A DNA stretch of 64,000 bases from CBDCGS01 sp965216915 (GTDB lineage Bacteria; Pseudomonadota; Alphaproteobacteria; UBA828), in assembly GCA_965216915.1 (NCBI GenBank), contig CBDCGS010000010.1, positions 62,001 to 126,000 of the forward strand, given 5' to 3'. A program made the position numbers and the translations under genes. Shown in pieces: positions 34,821-50,500 of the stretch; position 1 is the stretch's first letter; each line of letters starts with the position of its first letter. Below the pieces are notes generated by a model. It was given only the letters and a program-made list of their open reading frames with translations. It ran no database searches and was not told the DNA's origin.

Positions 34821-35252
34821 ATGGCAAAGAAAGTTGTGGGCTTGATCAAGCTGCAGGTGCCGGCGGGCCAAGCCAACCCGTCGCCGCCGATCGGCCCTGC
34901 GCTCGGCCAGGCGGGGCTCAACATCATGGAGTTCTGCAAGACCTTCAATGCGCAGACCCAGAACATCGAGCCGGGCACGCCGATCCCGACGGTGATATCC
35001 GCTTATCAGGATCGCACGTTCAGCTTCATCACCAAGACGCCCCCGGCCAGCTATTTCCTCAAGAAGGCGGCCGGGCTCGAGAAGGGCTCGGGCGAGGTCG
35101 GCCGCACCGATACCATCGGCTCGGTGACGCGCGCCCAGGTGCGCGAGATCGCGGAAAAGAAGATGGTCGATCTCAACGCCAACGACATCGAGGCGGCGTG
35201 CAAGATGATCGAGGGCTCGGCGCGCTCGATCGGCATTCAAGTGGTTGAATAG
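34821..35252 (+). CDS. rplK: 50S ribosomal protein L11
   Basis: 143 aa. Begins with KVVGLIKLQVPAGQANPSPP and the C-terminal RNA-binding part has MVDLNANDIEAACKMIEGSA. Forms the GTPase-associated centre stalk base. Follows nusG by 14 bp and precedes rplA by 5 bp. Confidence 0.98.
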   Translation: MAKKVVGLIKLQVPAGQANPSPPIGPALGQAGLNIMEFCKTFNAQTQNIEPGTPIPTVISAYQDRTFSFITKTPPASYFLKKAAGLEKGSGEVGRTDTIGSVTRAQVREIAEKKMVDLNANDIEAACKMIEGSARSIGIQVVE

Positions 35253-35257
35253 GACTC

Positions 35258-35968
35258 ATGGCTAAGACCGCAAAAAAGATGAAGAACGCCCAGGCGTCGA
35301 TCGACCGGGAGAAGCTCTACCCGATCGGCGACGCGGTGGCGCTCGTGAAGCAGAACGCGTTCGCCAAGTTCGACGAATCGGTCGAGCTTTCGGTCAATCT
35401 TGGGGTCGACCCGCGCCACGCCGATCAAATGGTGCGCGGCATGGTGTCGCTGCCGCACGGCACCGGCAAGTCGGTGCGCGTCGCGGTTTTCGCGAAGGGC
35501 GATCTGGCCGAGGCCGCGAAGGCTGCGGGCGCGGATATCGTCGGCGCCGATGACCTGGCGGCCGAGGTGAGCGCGGGCAAGATCGACTTCGATCGCTGTG
35601 TCGCGACGCCCGACATGATGCCGGTGGTGGGCAAGCTCGGAAAGATCCTCGGCCCCCGCGGCTTGATGCCGAACCCGAAGCTCGGCACTGTCACGAAGGA
35701 CGTGGAGCAGGCGATCAAGGACGCGAAGGGCGGTCAGATCGAGTTTCGGGTCGAAAAGGCCGGGATCGTCCACGCGGGGATCGGCAAGGTCAGTTTCTCG
35801 GAAGACGCACTGGTGGAGAACGTGCGGGCGCTGGTCGATGCGCTCAACAAGGCGAAGCCGAGCGGCGTCAAGGGAACCTACATGAAGAAAGCAGCGCTGA
35901 GCTCGACGCAGGGGCCGGGGGTCAAGATCGATCTCCCCGAGTTGTTGGCTGGGTCGCCCGGCGCGTGA
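35258..35968 (+). CDS. rplA: 50S ribosomal protein L1
   Basis: 236 aa. Family motifs VELSVNLGVDPRHADQMVRG and GPRGLMPNPKLGTV are present. L1 forms the mobile stalk near the E site and in many bacteria represses its own rplKA mRNA. Normal length; a 242-bp leader separates it from rplJ. Confidence 0.98.
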   Translation: MAKTAKKMKNAQASIDREKLYPIGDAVALVKQNAFAKFDESVELSVNLGVDPRHADQMVRGMVSLPHGTGKSVRVAVFAKGDLAEAAKAAGADIVGADDLAAEVSAGKIDFDRCVATPDMMPVVGKLGKILGPRGLMPNPKLGTVTKDVEQAIKDAKGGQIEFRVEKAGIVHAGIGKVSFSEDALVENVRALVDALNKAKPSGVKGTYMKKAALSSTQGPGVKIDLPELLAGSPGA

Positions 35969-36210
35969 GGAGGATGCAAAGCGGGCGGCGGGGGACTCTA
36001 TCCGTCGCCTGGGCGGGGCGCCCGCGAGGGCTCTCCAGCCTGTCGAAGACAGCAGGTGCCGCCGTGTGTGGCGCTGAAAGGGACGACCGCCTGCCGAGAC
36101 GGGATCGAGACCGGGGTTTGCTTGAGCGGCGCGTCGCCGTAGGGCTCCCGGTCACGCGATCGTCTGGCTCGACGATGCGGGGTCCGGCATGAGGAGAACC
36201 GGAGGAGGCC
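35969..36210 (+). promoter_or_regulatory. rplJ leader region
   Basis: A 242-bp stretch without a convincing gene lies between rplA and rplJ. In bacteria this interval carries the structured L10-L12-binding leader that represses rplJL, and the length fits. I did not fold it, so the assignment is by position. A ribosome-binding site (GGAGGAGG) precedes the GTG start. Confidence 0.45.
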
Positions 36211-36729
36211 GTGTATAGAGCAGACAAAGAGACGATCGTCGAAGCGCTCCGGACGATCTTCGAGAGCACCAATCTCGTGGTCGTCACGCGCTTCAGCGGG
36301 CTGACCGTGTCCGAAGCCTCTGACCTGAGGCGGGAGATGCGGGCCGCGGGCGCAACCTTTCGCGTCGCCAAGAACCGGCTGGTCAAGCGCGCGATCGACG
36401 GCACCCGCTTCGATGGACTGGCGGAGCTGTTCGACGGGCCGAGCGCGATTGCCTTCTCGGAGGATCCCGTCGCCGCGGCGCGCGTCGCGGTGAACTACGC
36501 GAAGCGCAACGAGAAGCTCGTTGTCGTCGGGGGCTCGCTCGAGGGCGAGATGCTCGATGCCGGTGGCGTCACGACGCTCGCGGAGCTGCCCTCGCTCGAT
36601 GAGCTGAGGGCGCGCCTGATCGGCGTCATCTCGACGCCGGCGACACGGATCGCGGGCGTGCTGCAAGCGCCGGCCGGTCAGCTCGCGCGGGTGATGAGCG
36701 CCTACGCAGAAACCAAGGATGCGGCTTGA
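36211..36729 (+). CDS. rplJ: 50S ribosomal protein L10
   Basis: 172 aa, GTG start supported by the strong upstream GGAGGAGG. The N-terminal domain (RADKETIVEALR, TRFSGLTVSEASDLRREMR, FRVAKNRLVKRAI) anchors the stalk to 23S rRNA, and the C-terminal helix (LARVMSAYAE) holds L7/L12 dimers. Confidence 0.97.
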   Translation: MYRADKETIVEALRTIFESTNLVVVTRFSGLTVSEASDLRREMRAAGATFRVAKNRLVKRAIDGTRFDGLAELFDGPSAIAFSEDPVAAARVAVNYAKRNEKLVVVGGSLEGEMLDAGGVTTLAELPSLDELRARLIGVISTPATRIAGVLQAPAGQLARVMSAYAETKDAA

Positions 36730-36793
36730 TCGCGAACAGCGAGGCGGCCGATTGAACAACACGAAGTCAGTAAGTCCTAAGGAGACCGACACG

Positions 36794-37174
36794 ATGGCTG
36801 ATTTGGCCAAGATCGCAGACGAACTCTCGACGCTCACCGTGATTGAGGCGGCCGAGCTTTCGAAGATGCTCGAGGAGAAGTGGGGCGTTTCGGCGGCCGC
36901 GCCGGTTGCCGTGGCGGCCGTGGCGGGCGCGGGCGGCGCCGCCGAGGAGGCGCAGGAAGAGCAGACCGAGTTCAACGTGATTCTTGCCTCGTTCGGCGAG
37001 AAGAAGATCAATGTGATCAAAGAGGTCCGCGCGATCACGGGCCTTGGCCTCAAGGAGGCGAAGGATCTGGTCGAGGGCGTGCCGAGCGCCGTGAAGGAAG
37101 GCGTGCAAAAAGAAGAAGCCGAGCAAATCAAGGAGCAGCTCGAAGGCGCGGGCGCGACCGTCGAGGTCAAGTAA
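36794..37174 (+). CDS. rplL: 50S ribosomal protein L7/L12
   Basis: 126 aa. Dimerisation domain (ADLAKIADELSTLTVIEAAE), Ala/Gly hinge (about residues 37-55) and the factor-binding C-terminal domain (EKKINVIKEVRAITGLGLKE). Start at 36794 with AAGGAGA ahead of it. Recruits EF-Tu, EF-G and other GTPases. Confidence 0.98.
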   Translation: MADLAKIADELSTLTVIEAAELSKMLEEKWGVSAAAPVAVAAVAGAGGAAEEAQEEQTEFNVILASFGEKKINVIKEVRAITGLGLKEAKDLVEGVPSAVKEGVQKEEAEQIKEQLEGAGATVEVK

Positions 37175-37349
37175 TCGACTGTTGACGCTCAGCCGACAGC
37201 GCTTGGAGTTGGCGCGGCGCCGCACCGCGCCGCGCCGCCGTGCGCGCTGTCGGCGTGTGATGGAACGCACGCCGTACGCCGAACGATGAGCCGCCGCGGC
37301 CCCATCGGGGGCCGCGCGATGGCTCGTCTACAGATTTCGAGGGTCGAAC

Positions 37350-41669
<4,320 letters not shown>

Positions 41670-41750
41670 ACGCGGTCCGAGCCCGCGGGTCCCTCGGCGG
41701 GCCCGCATCGTTGATGTGCCACAGCTCAGAGCGCGTTCGGAGGTAGTCAG

Positions 41751-44700
41751 ATGAGCGAATTGATGAACCTGTTCGGCCCTGTTTCCGCGGACCAGCAGTT
41801 CAATCAGATCAAGATCTCGATCGCGAGCCCGGACAAGATCCGCTCGTGGTCCTACGGCGAGATCAAGAAGCCCGAAACGATCAACTACCGGACCTTCAAG
41901 CCGGAACGAGACGGGCTGTTCTGCGCGCGCACCTTCGGGCCGATCAAGGACTATGAGTGCCTGTGCGGCAAGTACAAGCGCATGAAGTATCGCGGCATCG
42001 TTTGCGAGAAGTGCGGCGTCGAGGTGATCCAGTCGAAGGTGCGGCGCGAGCGCATGGGGCACATCGAGCTCGCCTCTCCGGTGGCGCACATCTGGTTCCT
42101 CAAGTCTGTGCCGTCGCGCATCGGCCTCCTGCTCGACATGACGTTGAAGGAGCTCGAGCGCGTGCTCTATTTCGAGAGCCACGTCGTCACCGAGCCCGGC
42201 CTCACGCCGCTCAAGCCAGGCGAGCTTCTCAGTGAGGAGCAGTATCGCCAGCACCAGGATGAGCACGGCGTCGACGCCTTCAGCGCCGGGATCGGCGCCG
42301 AGGCTATCCGCGCGATGCTGACCGCGCTCGACCTCGACCGCGAGCGCGAACGCCTGCGGGAGGAGCTGGGCGAGACGACGTCGGAGGCGAAGCGTAAGAA
42401 GCTGGTGAAACGCTTGAAGCTGGTCGATGCGTTCGTGCAGTCGGGCAACCGCCCGGAATGGATGATCCTCGAGGTCGTGCCGGTAATCCCGCCGGAGCTT
42501 CGCCCGTTGGTTCCGCTCGATGGCGGCCGGTTCGCGACCTCCGACCTCAACGACCTTTACCGGCGCGTCATCAACCGCAACAACCGTCTGAAGCGGCTGA
42601 TCGAGCTGCGGGCGCCCGAGATCATCGTGCGCAACGAGAAGCGCATGCTCCAGGAGGCGGTCGACGCGCTCTTCGACAATGGCCGGCGCGGCCGCGTGAT
42701 GACCGGCGCCAACAAGCGTCCCCTCAAGTCGCTGAGCGACATGCTCAAGGGCAAGCAGGGGCGCTTCCGTCAGAACCTGCTCGGCAAGCGCGTCGACTAT
42801 TCGGGCCGCTCGGTGATCGTGGTCGGGCCGGAGCTTATGCTCCATCAGTGCGGCTTGCCTAAGAAGATGGCGCTCGAACTGTTCAAGCCGTTTATCTACT
42901 CCAAGCTCGAACTCTATGGCATGGCGACCACTTTGAAGGCCGCCAAGCGCATGGTGGAGAAGGAGCGGCCGGAGGTTTGGGACATCCTCGAGGAGGTCAT
43001 CCGCGAGCATCCGGTGCTTCTCAACCGGGCGCCGACGCTGCATCGCCTCGGCATCCAGGCGTTCGAGCCCGTGCTCGTCGAGGGCAAGGCGATCCAGCTG
43101 CATCCGCTCGTCTGCGCCGCGTTCAATGCGGACTTCGACGGCGACCAGATGGCCGTCCACGTGCCGCTTTCGCCTGAGGCTCGCCTCGAGGCGCGCGTGC
43201 TCATGATGTCGACGAACAACATCCTGAGTCCGGCGAACGGAAAGCCGATTATCGTGCCGAGTCAGGATATTGTGCTCGGTATTTATTATCTCACCTTCTC
43301 TCGCGGCGGGGAGCCGGGCGAGGGGATGATGTTCTCGAACGTCGGCGAGGTGCAGCAGGCTCTCGACGCGGGTGCCGTGTCGTTGCACGCGAAAGTCTCC
43401 TGTCGCTATCGGACGTTCGATGCCGACGGCGCGGAGACATTGCTGCGTGTGGAGACGACGCCTGGGCGGATGATTCTGTCCGAGGTGCTGCCGCACAACG
43501 CGAACGTGCCGTTCGAGAGCATCAACCGCCTCCTCACCAAGCGCGAGCTCAGCGCGGTGTTCGATTCCGTCTACCGCCATTGCGGGCAGAAGGAGACGGT
43601 GATCTTCGCCGACCAGGTGATGAATCTCGGCTTCCGCTATGCCACGCGCGCCGGCATCTCGTTCGGCAAGGACGACATGGTGGTGCCCGACAAGAAGGCC
43701 CAGCTGGTGTCGCAGACCAATCAGCTCGTCGGCCAGTATGAGCGGCAGTACACCGACGGCCTGATCACCCAGGGCGAGAAGTACAACAAGGTGATCGACG
43801 CCTGGTCGCAATGCACCGACCGCGTGGCGAGCGCGATGATGCACAGCATGTCTGACGTGGCCGTGCCGGCGGGCGAGCGCGGTGGCGCCTCTCTGAACTC
43901 GATCTATGTCATGGCGCACTCTGGCGCCCGCGGCTCCGAAGCGCAGATGAAGCAGCTTGCCGGCATGCGCGGCCTCATGGCGAAGCCGTCCGGCGAGATC
44001 ATCGAGACGCCGATCATCTCGAATTTCAAGGAAGGGCTGACGGTCCTCGAATACTTCAACTCGACCCACGGTGCGCGGAAGGGCTTGGCGGACACCGCGT
44101 TGAAGACAGCCAACTCCGGCTACCTGACGCGGCGCCTCGTGGATGTCGCGCAGGACTGCATCATCGTCGAGGAGAATTGCGGAACCGACGGCGGTCTCAC
44201 CGTCAAGGCGGTGATCGAGGGCGGCGAGATCATCGCGCCGCTCGGCGAGCGCATCCTCGGGCGCGTGGCGTCGTTGCCGATCGAAGACCCGGTGAGCGGC
44301 GACACGCTGCTCGATGCCGGTGAGATGATCGAGGAGCGCGATGTGGATCGGATCGAGGACGCCGGCGTCGAATCCGTCAAGATCCGCTCCGTTCTCACCT
44401 GCCAGAGCCAGGATGGCGTGTGCAGCCTGTGCTATGGCCGCGACCTTGCGCGCGGCACGCTGGTCAATGTGGGCGAGGCCGTCGGCGTGATCGCGGCGCA
44501 GTCGATCGGCGAGCCGGGCACCCAGCTCACGATGCGCACCTTCCACATCGGCGGGGCCGCCCAGCGCGGCGCCGAGCAATCCAGCGTGGAGGCCGCGCTG
44601 GCCGCGACGGTCTCGATCGAGAACAAGAACGTCGTCAATGACAGCGACGGCACGCCGGTCGCCATGGGGCGCAATCTCGAGATCGTGCTGCGCGATGGCC

Positions 44701-45992
44701 GTGGCGCCGAGCGTGCGCGTCACCGCATCCCCTATGGCGCGAAGCTGTTCGTCGACGACGGCCAGTCGGTCGAGAAGGGCGCGACCATGGCGACCTGGGA
44801 CCCGTTCACCTTGCCGCTCATCTCCGAGCGGGCCGGCATGGTGCAGTATGTCGACATGGTCGAGGGGCTCTCGTTCCGCGAAGCGGTGGACGAGCAGACC
44901 GGCGTCTCCAACAAGGTCGTGGTCGATTGGCGTCAACAGCCGCGGGGCAGCGACCTCAAGCCGCGCATCGTCCTCACCGACGAGACGGGCGAGGTCATCA
45001 CGCTCCCGAACGGGCGGGAGGCGCAATATTTCCTTTCGGTCGACGCGATTCTCAATGTGGAGCATGGCGACAAGGTGCACGCGGGCGACGTGCTCGCCCG
45101 GATCCCGCGGGAATCCTCGAAGACCCGCGACATCACGGGCGGTCTGCCGCGCGTCGCCGAGCTCTTCGAGGCGCGCAAGCCCAAGGACCATGCGATCATC
45201 AGCGACATCGACGGGCGCGTCGAGTTCGGAAAGGACTACAAGTCCAAGCGCCGCATCATCGTGGTGCCCGAAGAGGCGGACGAGGACGGCGAGAGCAAGG
45301 ACGAGAAAGCCGCGGCCAAGCCGATCGAGTATTTCATCCCCAAGGGCAAGCACATCAGCGTGCGCGAGGGCGATATCGTGCGGCGGGGCGATCCCTTGAT
45401 GGATGGCAACCCGGCGCCCCACGATATCCTGCGCGTGCTCGGCGTCGAGGCGCTCGCGACCTACTTGGTCGACGAGATTCAAGAGGTCTATCGGCTGCAG
45501 GGCGTCAAGATCAACGACAAGCACATCGAGGTGATTTGCCGGCAGATGATGCAGAAGGTCGAGATCACCGACCCCGGCGAGACCACGTTCCTGATCGGCG
45601 AGCAGGTCGATCGCGCGGAATATGACGAGGTCAATGGTCAGGTGTCGGGCGCGCAGGCCGGCAGCATTCCGGTTCTGCAGGGCATCACCAAGGCGTCGCT
45701 GCAGACCCGCTCGTTCATCTCTGCGGCCTCGTTCCAGGAGACCACGCGGGTGCTCACCGAGGCGTCCGTCGCCGGCAAGACCGACGACCTCCTCGGCCTC
45801 AAGGAAAACGTCATCGTTGGCCGCCTGATTCCGGCCGGCACCGGCAGCGTCGTCAACCGCATTCAGCAAGCGGCGGCGGCGCGGGCGCTCGAGCGCCAGG
45901 CCGAGTTGGCGGACCAAGAGGAAGAGGATGTTCAGGGCGGTGACGCGCTGTCGGCACCGGACGTTTCGACGGCGGCGACGCCGGCCGAATGA
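41751..45992 (+). CDS. rpoC: RNA polymerase beta' subunit
   Basis: 1413 aa, normal for the class. N-terminal zinc site (CLCGKYKRMKYRGIVCEKCG), active-site NADFDGD (residues 459-465) that binds the catalytic magnesium, trigger-loop region (around GARKGLADTALKTANSGYLT), and second zinc site (CQSQDGVCSLCYG preceded by Cys in VEENCG). No insertion like that in RpoB was noticed. A hairpin follows the stop. Confidence 0.98.
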   Translation: MSELMNLFGPVSADQQFNQIKISIASPDKIRSWSYGEIKKPETINYRTFKPERDGLFCARTFGPIKDYECLCGKYKRMKYRGIVCEKCGVEVIQSKVRRERMGHIELASPVAHIWFLKSVPSRIGLLLDMTLKELERVLYFESHVVTEPGLTPLKPGELLSEEQYRQHQDEHGVDAFSAGIGAEAIRAMLTALDLDRERERLREELGETTSEAKRKKLVKRLKLVDAFVQSGNRPEWMILEVVPVIPPELRPLVPLDGGRFATSDLNDLYRRVINRNNRLKRLIELRAPEIIVRNEKRMLQEAVDALFDNGRRGRVMTGANKRPLKSLSDMLKGKQGRFRQNLLGKRVDYSGRSVIVVGPELMLHQCGLPKKMALELFKPFIYSKLELYGMATTLKAAKRMVEKERPEVWDILEEVIREHPVLLNRAPTLHRLGIQAFEPVLVEGKAIQLHPLVCAAFNADFDGDQMAVHVPLSPEARLEARVLMMSTNNILSPANGKPIIVPSQDIVLGIYYLTFSRGGEPGEGMMFSNVGEVQQALDAGAVSLHAKVSCRYRTFDADGAETLLRVETTPGRMILSEVLPHNANVPFESINRLLTKRELSAVFDSVYRHCGQKETVIFADQVMNLGFRYATRAGISFGKDDMVVPDKKAQLVSQTNQLVGQYERQYTDGLITQGEKYNKVIDAWSQCTDRVASAMMHSMSDVAVPAGERGGASLNSIYVMAHSGARGSEAQMKQLAGMRGLMAKPSGEIIETPIISNFKEGLTVLEYFNSTHGARKGLADTALKTANSGYLTRRLVDVAQDCIIVEENCGTDGGLTVKAVIEGGEIIAPLGERILGRVASLPIEDPVSGDTLLDAGEMIEERDVDRIEDAGVESVKIRSVLTCQSQDGVCSLCYGRDLARGTLVNVGEAVGVIAAQSIGEPGTQLTMRTFHIGGAAQRGAEQSSVEAALAATVSIENKNVVNDSDGTPVAMGRNLEIVLRDGRGAERARHRIPYGAKLFVDDGQSVEKGATMATWDPFTLPLISERAGMVQYVDMVEGLSFREAVDEQTGVSNKVVVDWRQQPRGSDLKPRIVLTDETGEVITLPNGREAQYFLSVDAILNVEHGDKVHAGDVLARIPRESSKTRDITGGLPRVAELFEARKPKDHAIISDIDGRVEFGKDYKSKRRIIVVPEEADEDGESKDEKAAAKPIEYFIPKGKHISVREGDIVRRGDPLMDGNPAPHDILRVLGVEALATYLVDEIQEVYRLQGVKINDKHIEVICRQMMQKVEITDPGETTFLIGEQVDRAEYDEVNGQVSGAQAGSIPVLQGITKASLQTRSFISAASFQETTRVLTEASVAGKTDDLLGLKENVIVGRLIPAGTGSVVNRIQQAAAARALERQAELADQEEEDVQGGDALSAPDVSTAATPAE

Positions 45993-45998
45993 GGTTAT

Positions 45999-46037
45999 TT
46001 TTCCGCGGCGTGCGGGGCTGGCGCGCGCCGCGGAAAA
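45999..46037 (+). terminator. Hairpin after rpoC
   Basis: Arms TTTTCCGCGGCG (45999-46010) and CGCCGCGGAAAA (46026-46037) pair over 12 bp, 6 bp beyond the rpoC stop. The descending arm ends in A4 and only a short T4 comes shortly after, so termination may be partial. It separates rpoBC from the rpsL promoter. Confidence 0.55.
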
Positions 46038-46052
46038 GCACGCTTTTGCAGC

Positions 46053-46081
46053 TTGACGGAGGGAGAGGCCGTTACTAGTAT
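46053..46081 (+). promoter_or_regulatory. Sigma70-type promoter for the rpsL-rpsG-fusA-tuf operon
   Basis: TTGACG (46053-46058), exactly 17 bp, then TAGTAT (46076-46081). It is placed between the rpoC hairpin and rpsL, which leaves a leader of about 180 nt. No other promoter as good was seen in the ribosomal block. Confidence 0.7.
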
Positions 46082-46267
46082 GCGGCCTCCCTTGCCGGGT
46101 GGGTCGGGAACCCCTTCGTTGCGCCCGACTTCAAAACAGGCGATTGAATCATCCTAGCCGACGGGCCGGCCTCTGCGTGCCCGGGAGAAGCGGCGCGTGT
46201 TGCTTCTCCGTTTTTGTATGGGCGTCGCTGGCGGCGCGTCGGATGGGATTGAGGTGGAAGTTCGCGG

Positions 46268-46639
46268 ATGCCGACGATCAACCAACTGATTCGCAAGCCG
46301 CGCAAAGCGCCGGCCGAGCGTAACAAAGTGCCGGCGCTGCAGGCCTGCCCGCAGAAGCGCGGCGTCTGCACGCGCGTCTACACCACGACGCCGAAGAAGC
46401 CGAACTCGGCGCTGCGCAAGGTCGCGCGCGTGCGCCTGACCAATGGCTTCGAGGTGACGAGCTACATCCCGGGTGAAGGGCACAATTTGCAGGAGCACTC
46501 CGTGGTCATGATCCGCGGTGGCCGCGTGAAGGATCTTCCGGGCGTGCGGTATCACATCATCCGCGGCACGCTCGACACCCAAGGCATCCAGGACCGCCGC
46601 CAGCGGCGTTCCAAATACGGCGCCAAGCGCCCGAAATAG
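46268..46639 (+). CDS. rpsL: 30S ribosomal protein S12
   Basis: 123 aa. Contains the decoding-site loops TTPKKPNSALRKVARVRLTN and PGEGHNLQEHSVV, with the Lys residues where streptomycin resistance arises (wild-type Lys by sequence). First gene of the str operon behind the promoter at 46053. Confidence 0.98.
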   Translation: MPTINQLIRKPRKAPAERNKVPALQACPQKRGVCTRVYTTTPKKPNSALRKVARVRLTNGFEVTSYIPGEGHNLQEHSVVMIRGGRVKDLPGVRYHIIRGTLDTQGIQDRRQRRSKYGAKRPK

Positions 46640-46651
46640 GAGAGCCGGGCC

Positions 46652-47122
46652 ATGTCACGACGGCGCAAGGCCGAGAAGCGTGTGGTGAATCCGGACCCCC
46701 GGTTCGGCGATCTCGTCGTCGCGAAATTCATGAACTCGCTCATGCTCGATGGCAAGAAATCGGCTGCCGAGAAAATCGTTTACGGCGCGTTCGAGGCAAT
46801 TCAGACGAAGACTGGTCAGGATCCGCTCAAGGTGTTTCACGAGGCCCTCGAGAACGTGAAGCCGGGCGTTGAGGTTCGCTCGCGGCGCGTCGGTGGCGCG
46901 ACCTACCAGGTGCCGACCGAGGTGAGGCCGGACCGCCGGCAGACGCTCGCGATCCGCTGGCTCATCGGCGCCAGCCGGGCGCGCTCCGAGACCACGATGG
47001 TCGGACGGCTGAGCAACGAGTTGATGGATGCCGCGGCGGGCCGCGGCGTCGCCGTGAAGAAGCGCGAGGACACGCATCGGATGGCCGAGGCCAACCGTGC
47101 GTTCTCGCACTACCGCTGGTAA
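46652..47122 (+). CDS. rpsG: 30S ribosomal protein S7
   Basis: 156 aa, usual size. RRRKAEKRVVNPDPRFGD at the start and the rRNA-binding helices (VGGATYQVPTEVRPDRRQTL) identify it. Organises the 3' major domain of 16S rRNA and contacts the E-site tRNA. 12 bp after rpsL. Confidence 0.98.
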   Translation: MSRRRKAEKRVVNPDPRFGDLVVAKFMNSLMLDGKKSAAEKIVYGAFEAIQTKTGQDPLKVFHEALENVKPGVEVRSRRVGGATYQVPTEVRPDRRQTLAIRWLIGASRARSETTMVGRLSNELMDAAAGRGVAVKKREDTHRMAEANRAFSHYRW

Positions 47123-47149
47123 TCCGGCTCAAGGGATCGAGTAGCCGCC

Positions 47150-49225
47150 ATGCCCCGCACGACCCCCCTCGAGCGCTATCGCAACATCGGCATCATGGCG
47201 CACATCGATGCCGGCAAGACCACGACCACCGAGCGCGTTCTCTACTACACCGGCAAGTCCTACAAGATCGGCGAGGTGCACGAGGGCTCCGCGACCATGG
47301 ATTGGATGGCGCAGGAGCAGGAGCGTGGCATCACCATCACCTCGGCCGCGACGACCTGCTTCTGGGGCGACCACCGGATCAACATCATCGACACGCCGGG
47401 CCATGTCGACTTCACGATCGAGGTCGAGCGCTCGCTGCGCGTACTCGACGGCGCGGTCGCGGTGTTCGACAGTGTCGCCGGCGTGGAGCCTCAATCGGAA
47501 ACGGTGTGGCGCCAGGCGGACAAATACGCGGTGCCGCGCGTTTGCTTCGTCAACAAGATGGATCGCGTCGGCGCCGATTTTCGCCGCTGCGTCTCGATGA
47601 TCAGCGAGCGGCTCGGCGCGAACCCGGTGCCGATCCAGCTGCCGATCGGCGCGGAGGCCGAGTATCAGGGTGTCATCGACCTGATCGGCATGCGCGCGAT
47701 CGTGTGGCGCGGCGACGCGCTCGGCGCGGAGTTCGAATATGAGCCGATCCCGGATGCCTATCGGGCCGAGGCCGAGGAGCAGCGCGCCGCGATGATCGAG
47801 AGCGTGGTCGAAATGGACGACGGCGTGCTCGAGGCGTTTCTCGAAGGCGAGGAGCCCGACGAGGCGGCGCTCAAGCGCTGCCTTAGGATCGGCACGCTCG
47901 CGGGCAAGCTGGTGCCCGTGCTCAACGGCGCCGCATTCAAGAACAAGGGCGTGCAGCCGCTGCTCGACGCGGTGATCGACTACCTTCCGGCGCCGACCGA
48001 CGTGCCGCCGGTTCGCGGCATCGTTCCCGACAAGGAGGACGAGGTCGAGCGGCCCTGCGATGACGACGCGCCGTTCGCCGGGCTTGCCTTCAAGGTCATG
48101 ACCGACCCGTTCGTCGGCTCCCTGACCTTCGTGCGCATCTATTCGGGCGTGCTCAAATCAGGCGGCCAGGTGCTCAACGGCATCAAGGGGCGCAAGCAGC
48201 GCGTCGGACGCATGCTCCTGATGCACGCGAATTCGCGCGAGGACATCGAAGAGGCGCGCGCCGGCGACATTCTCGCGATCGCGGGCCTCAAGGACACGAC
48301 CACCGGCGAGACGCTCTGCGACCCGGCGCACCCGGTGGTGCTCGAGCGCATGGAGTTCCCCGATCCGGTGATCGAGGTCGCCGTCGAGGCCAAGACCAAG
48401 GCGGATCAGGACAAGCTCGGGGTCGCGCTCGCGCGCCTCGCCGAGGAGGACCCGTCATTCCGCGTGACCAGCGATCCGGAAAGTGGGCAGACCGTGATCC
48501 GCGGCATGGGTGAGCTTCACCTGGACATTCTGGTCGACCGCATGCGGCGCGAATTCAAGGTCGACGCGAATGTCGGGCAGCCGCAGGTCGCCTACCGCGA
48601 GACGCTGACGCGCGCGGCGGAACTCGACTACACGCACAAGAAGCAGTCGGGCGGTGCCGGCCAGTTCGCGCGCATCAAGGTCGTGATCGAGCCGCTCGAG
48701 CCCGGCGAGGGCTTCGTGTTCGAGAGCAAGATCGTCGGCGGCGCGGTGCCGCGCGAGTACATTCCGTCGGTCGAGAAGGGGCTCAACGAGGCGCGCAACA
48801 GCGGTGTTGTCGCGGGCTTCCCGGTGATCGACTTCAGGGCGACCCTGGTCGACGGCGCGCATCACGACGTGGATTCGAGTTCGCTCGCCTTCGAGATCGC
48901 GGCGCGCGCCGCGCTTCGCGACCTCTTGCCCAAGGCGGCGCCCGTGCTGCTCGAGCCGGTGATGCGGGTCGAGGTGGTGACGCCCGAGGATTATCTCGGC
49001 GACGTGATCGGCGACCTCAATGCGCGGCGCGGCCAAATCGGCGGCATGGACCAGCGCGCCAACGCCCAAGTCATTCGGGCCATGGTGCCGCTCGCCACCA
49101 TGTTCGGCTATGTCAATACGCTGCGCTCGCTCACCCAAGGGCGGGCGCAATTCACGATGGAATTCGATCACTACGAACCGGTTCCTCAAGCGGTGTCGGA
49201 CGAGGTCCGCGCGCGCTATGCGTGA
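47150..49225 (+). CDS. fusA: Elongation factor G
   Basis: 691 aa. GTPase motifs AHIDAGKTTTTERVLYYTG, DTPGHVDFTIEVERSLRVLD and NKMD are intact, followed by domains II-V (domain IV includes GGAVPREYIPSVEKG). Drives translocation on the ribosome. Located 27 bp after rpsG and 20 bp before the second tuf. Confidence 0.98.
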   Translation: MPRTTPLERYRNIGIMAHIDAGKTTTTERVLYYTGKSYKIGEVHEGSATMDWMAQEQERGITITSAATTCFWGDHRINIIDTPGHVDFTIEVERSLRVLDGAVAVFDSVAGVEPQSETVWRQADKYAVPRVCFVNKMDRVGADFRRCVSMISERLGANPVPIQLPIGAEAEYQGVIDLIGMRAIVWRGDALGAEFEYEPIPDAYRAEAEEQRAAMIESVVEMDDGVLEAFLEGEEPDEAALKRCLRIGTLAGKLVPVLNGAAFKNKGVQPLLDAVIDYLPAPTDVPPVRGIVPDKEDEVERPCDDDAPFAGLAFKVMTDPFVGSLTFVRIYSGVLKSGGQVLNGIKGRKQRVGRMLLMHANSREDIEEARAGDILAIAGLKDTTTGETLCDPAHPVVLERMEFPDPVIEVAVEAKTKADQDKLGVALARLAEEDPSFRVTSDPESGQTVIRGMGELHLDILVDRMRREFKVDANVGQPQVAYRETLTRAAELDYTHKKQSGGAGQFARIKVVIEPLEPGEGFVFESKIVGGAVPREYIPSVEKGLNEARNSGVVAGFPVIDFRATLVDGAHHDVDSSSLAFEIAARAALRDLLPKAAPVLLEPVMRVEVVTPEDYLGDVIGDLNARRGQIGGMDQRANAQVIRAMVPLATMFGYVNTLRSLTQGRAQFTMEFDHYEPVPQAVSDEVRARYA

Positions 49226-49245
49226 GTGAGGGGGTCTGAGGAGCG

Positions 49246-50436
<1,191 letters not shown>

Positions 50437-50448
50437 GAAAAACAGGCG

Positions 50449-50476
50449 CGGCCGTCTTCGGGCGGCCGTCTTTTTT
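50449..50476 (+). terminator. Intrinsic terminator/attenuator between tuf and rpsJ
   Basis: Arms CGGCCG (50449-50454) and CGGCCG (50463-50468), an 8-nt loop with TTCG, then TCTTTTTT. It is a small but classic stem plus T-run. It separates the str operon from the S10 operon, though some read-through is likely as no strong promoter is evident before rpsJ. Confidence 0.6.
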
Positions 50477-50500
50477 GAAGCAACCGAGCAACCGAGCACG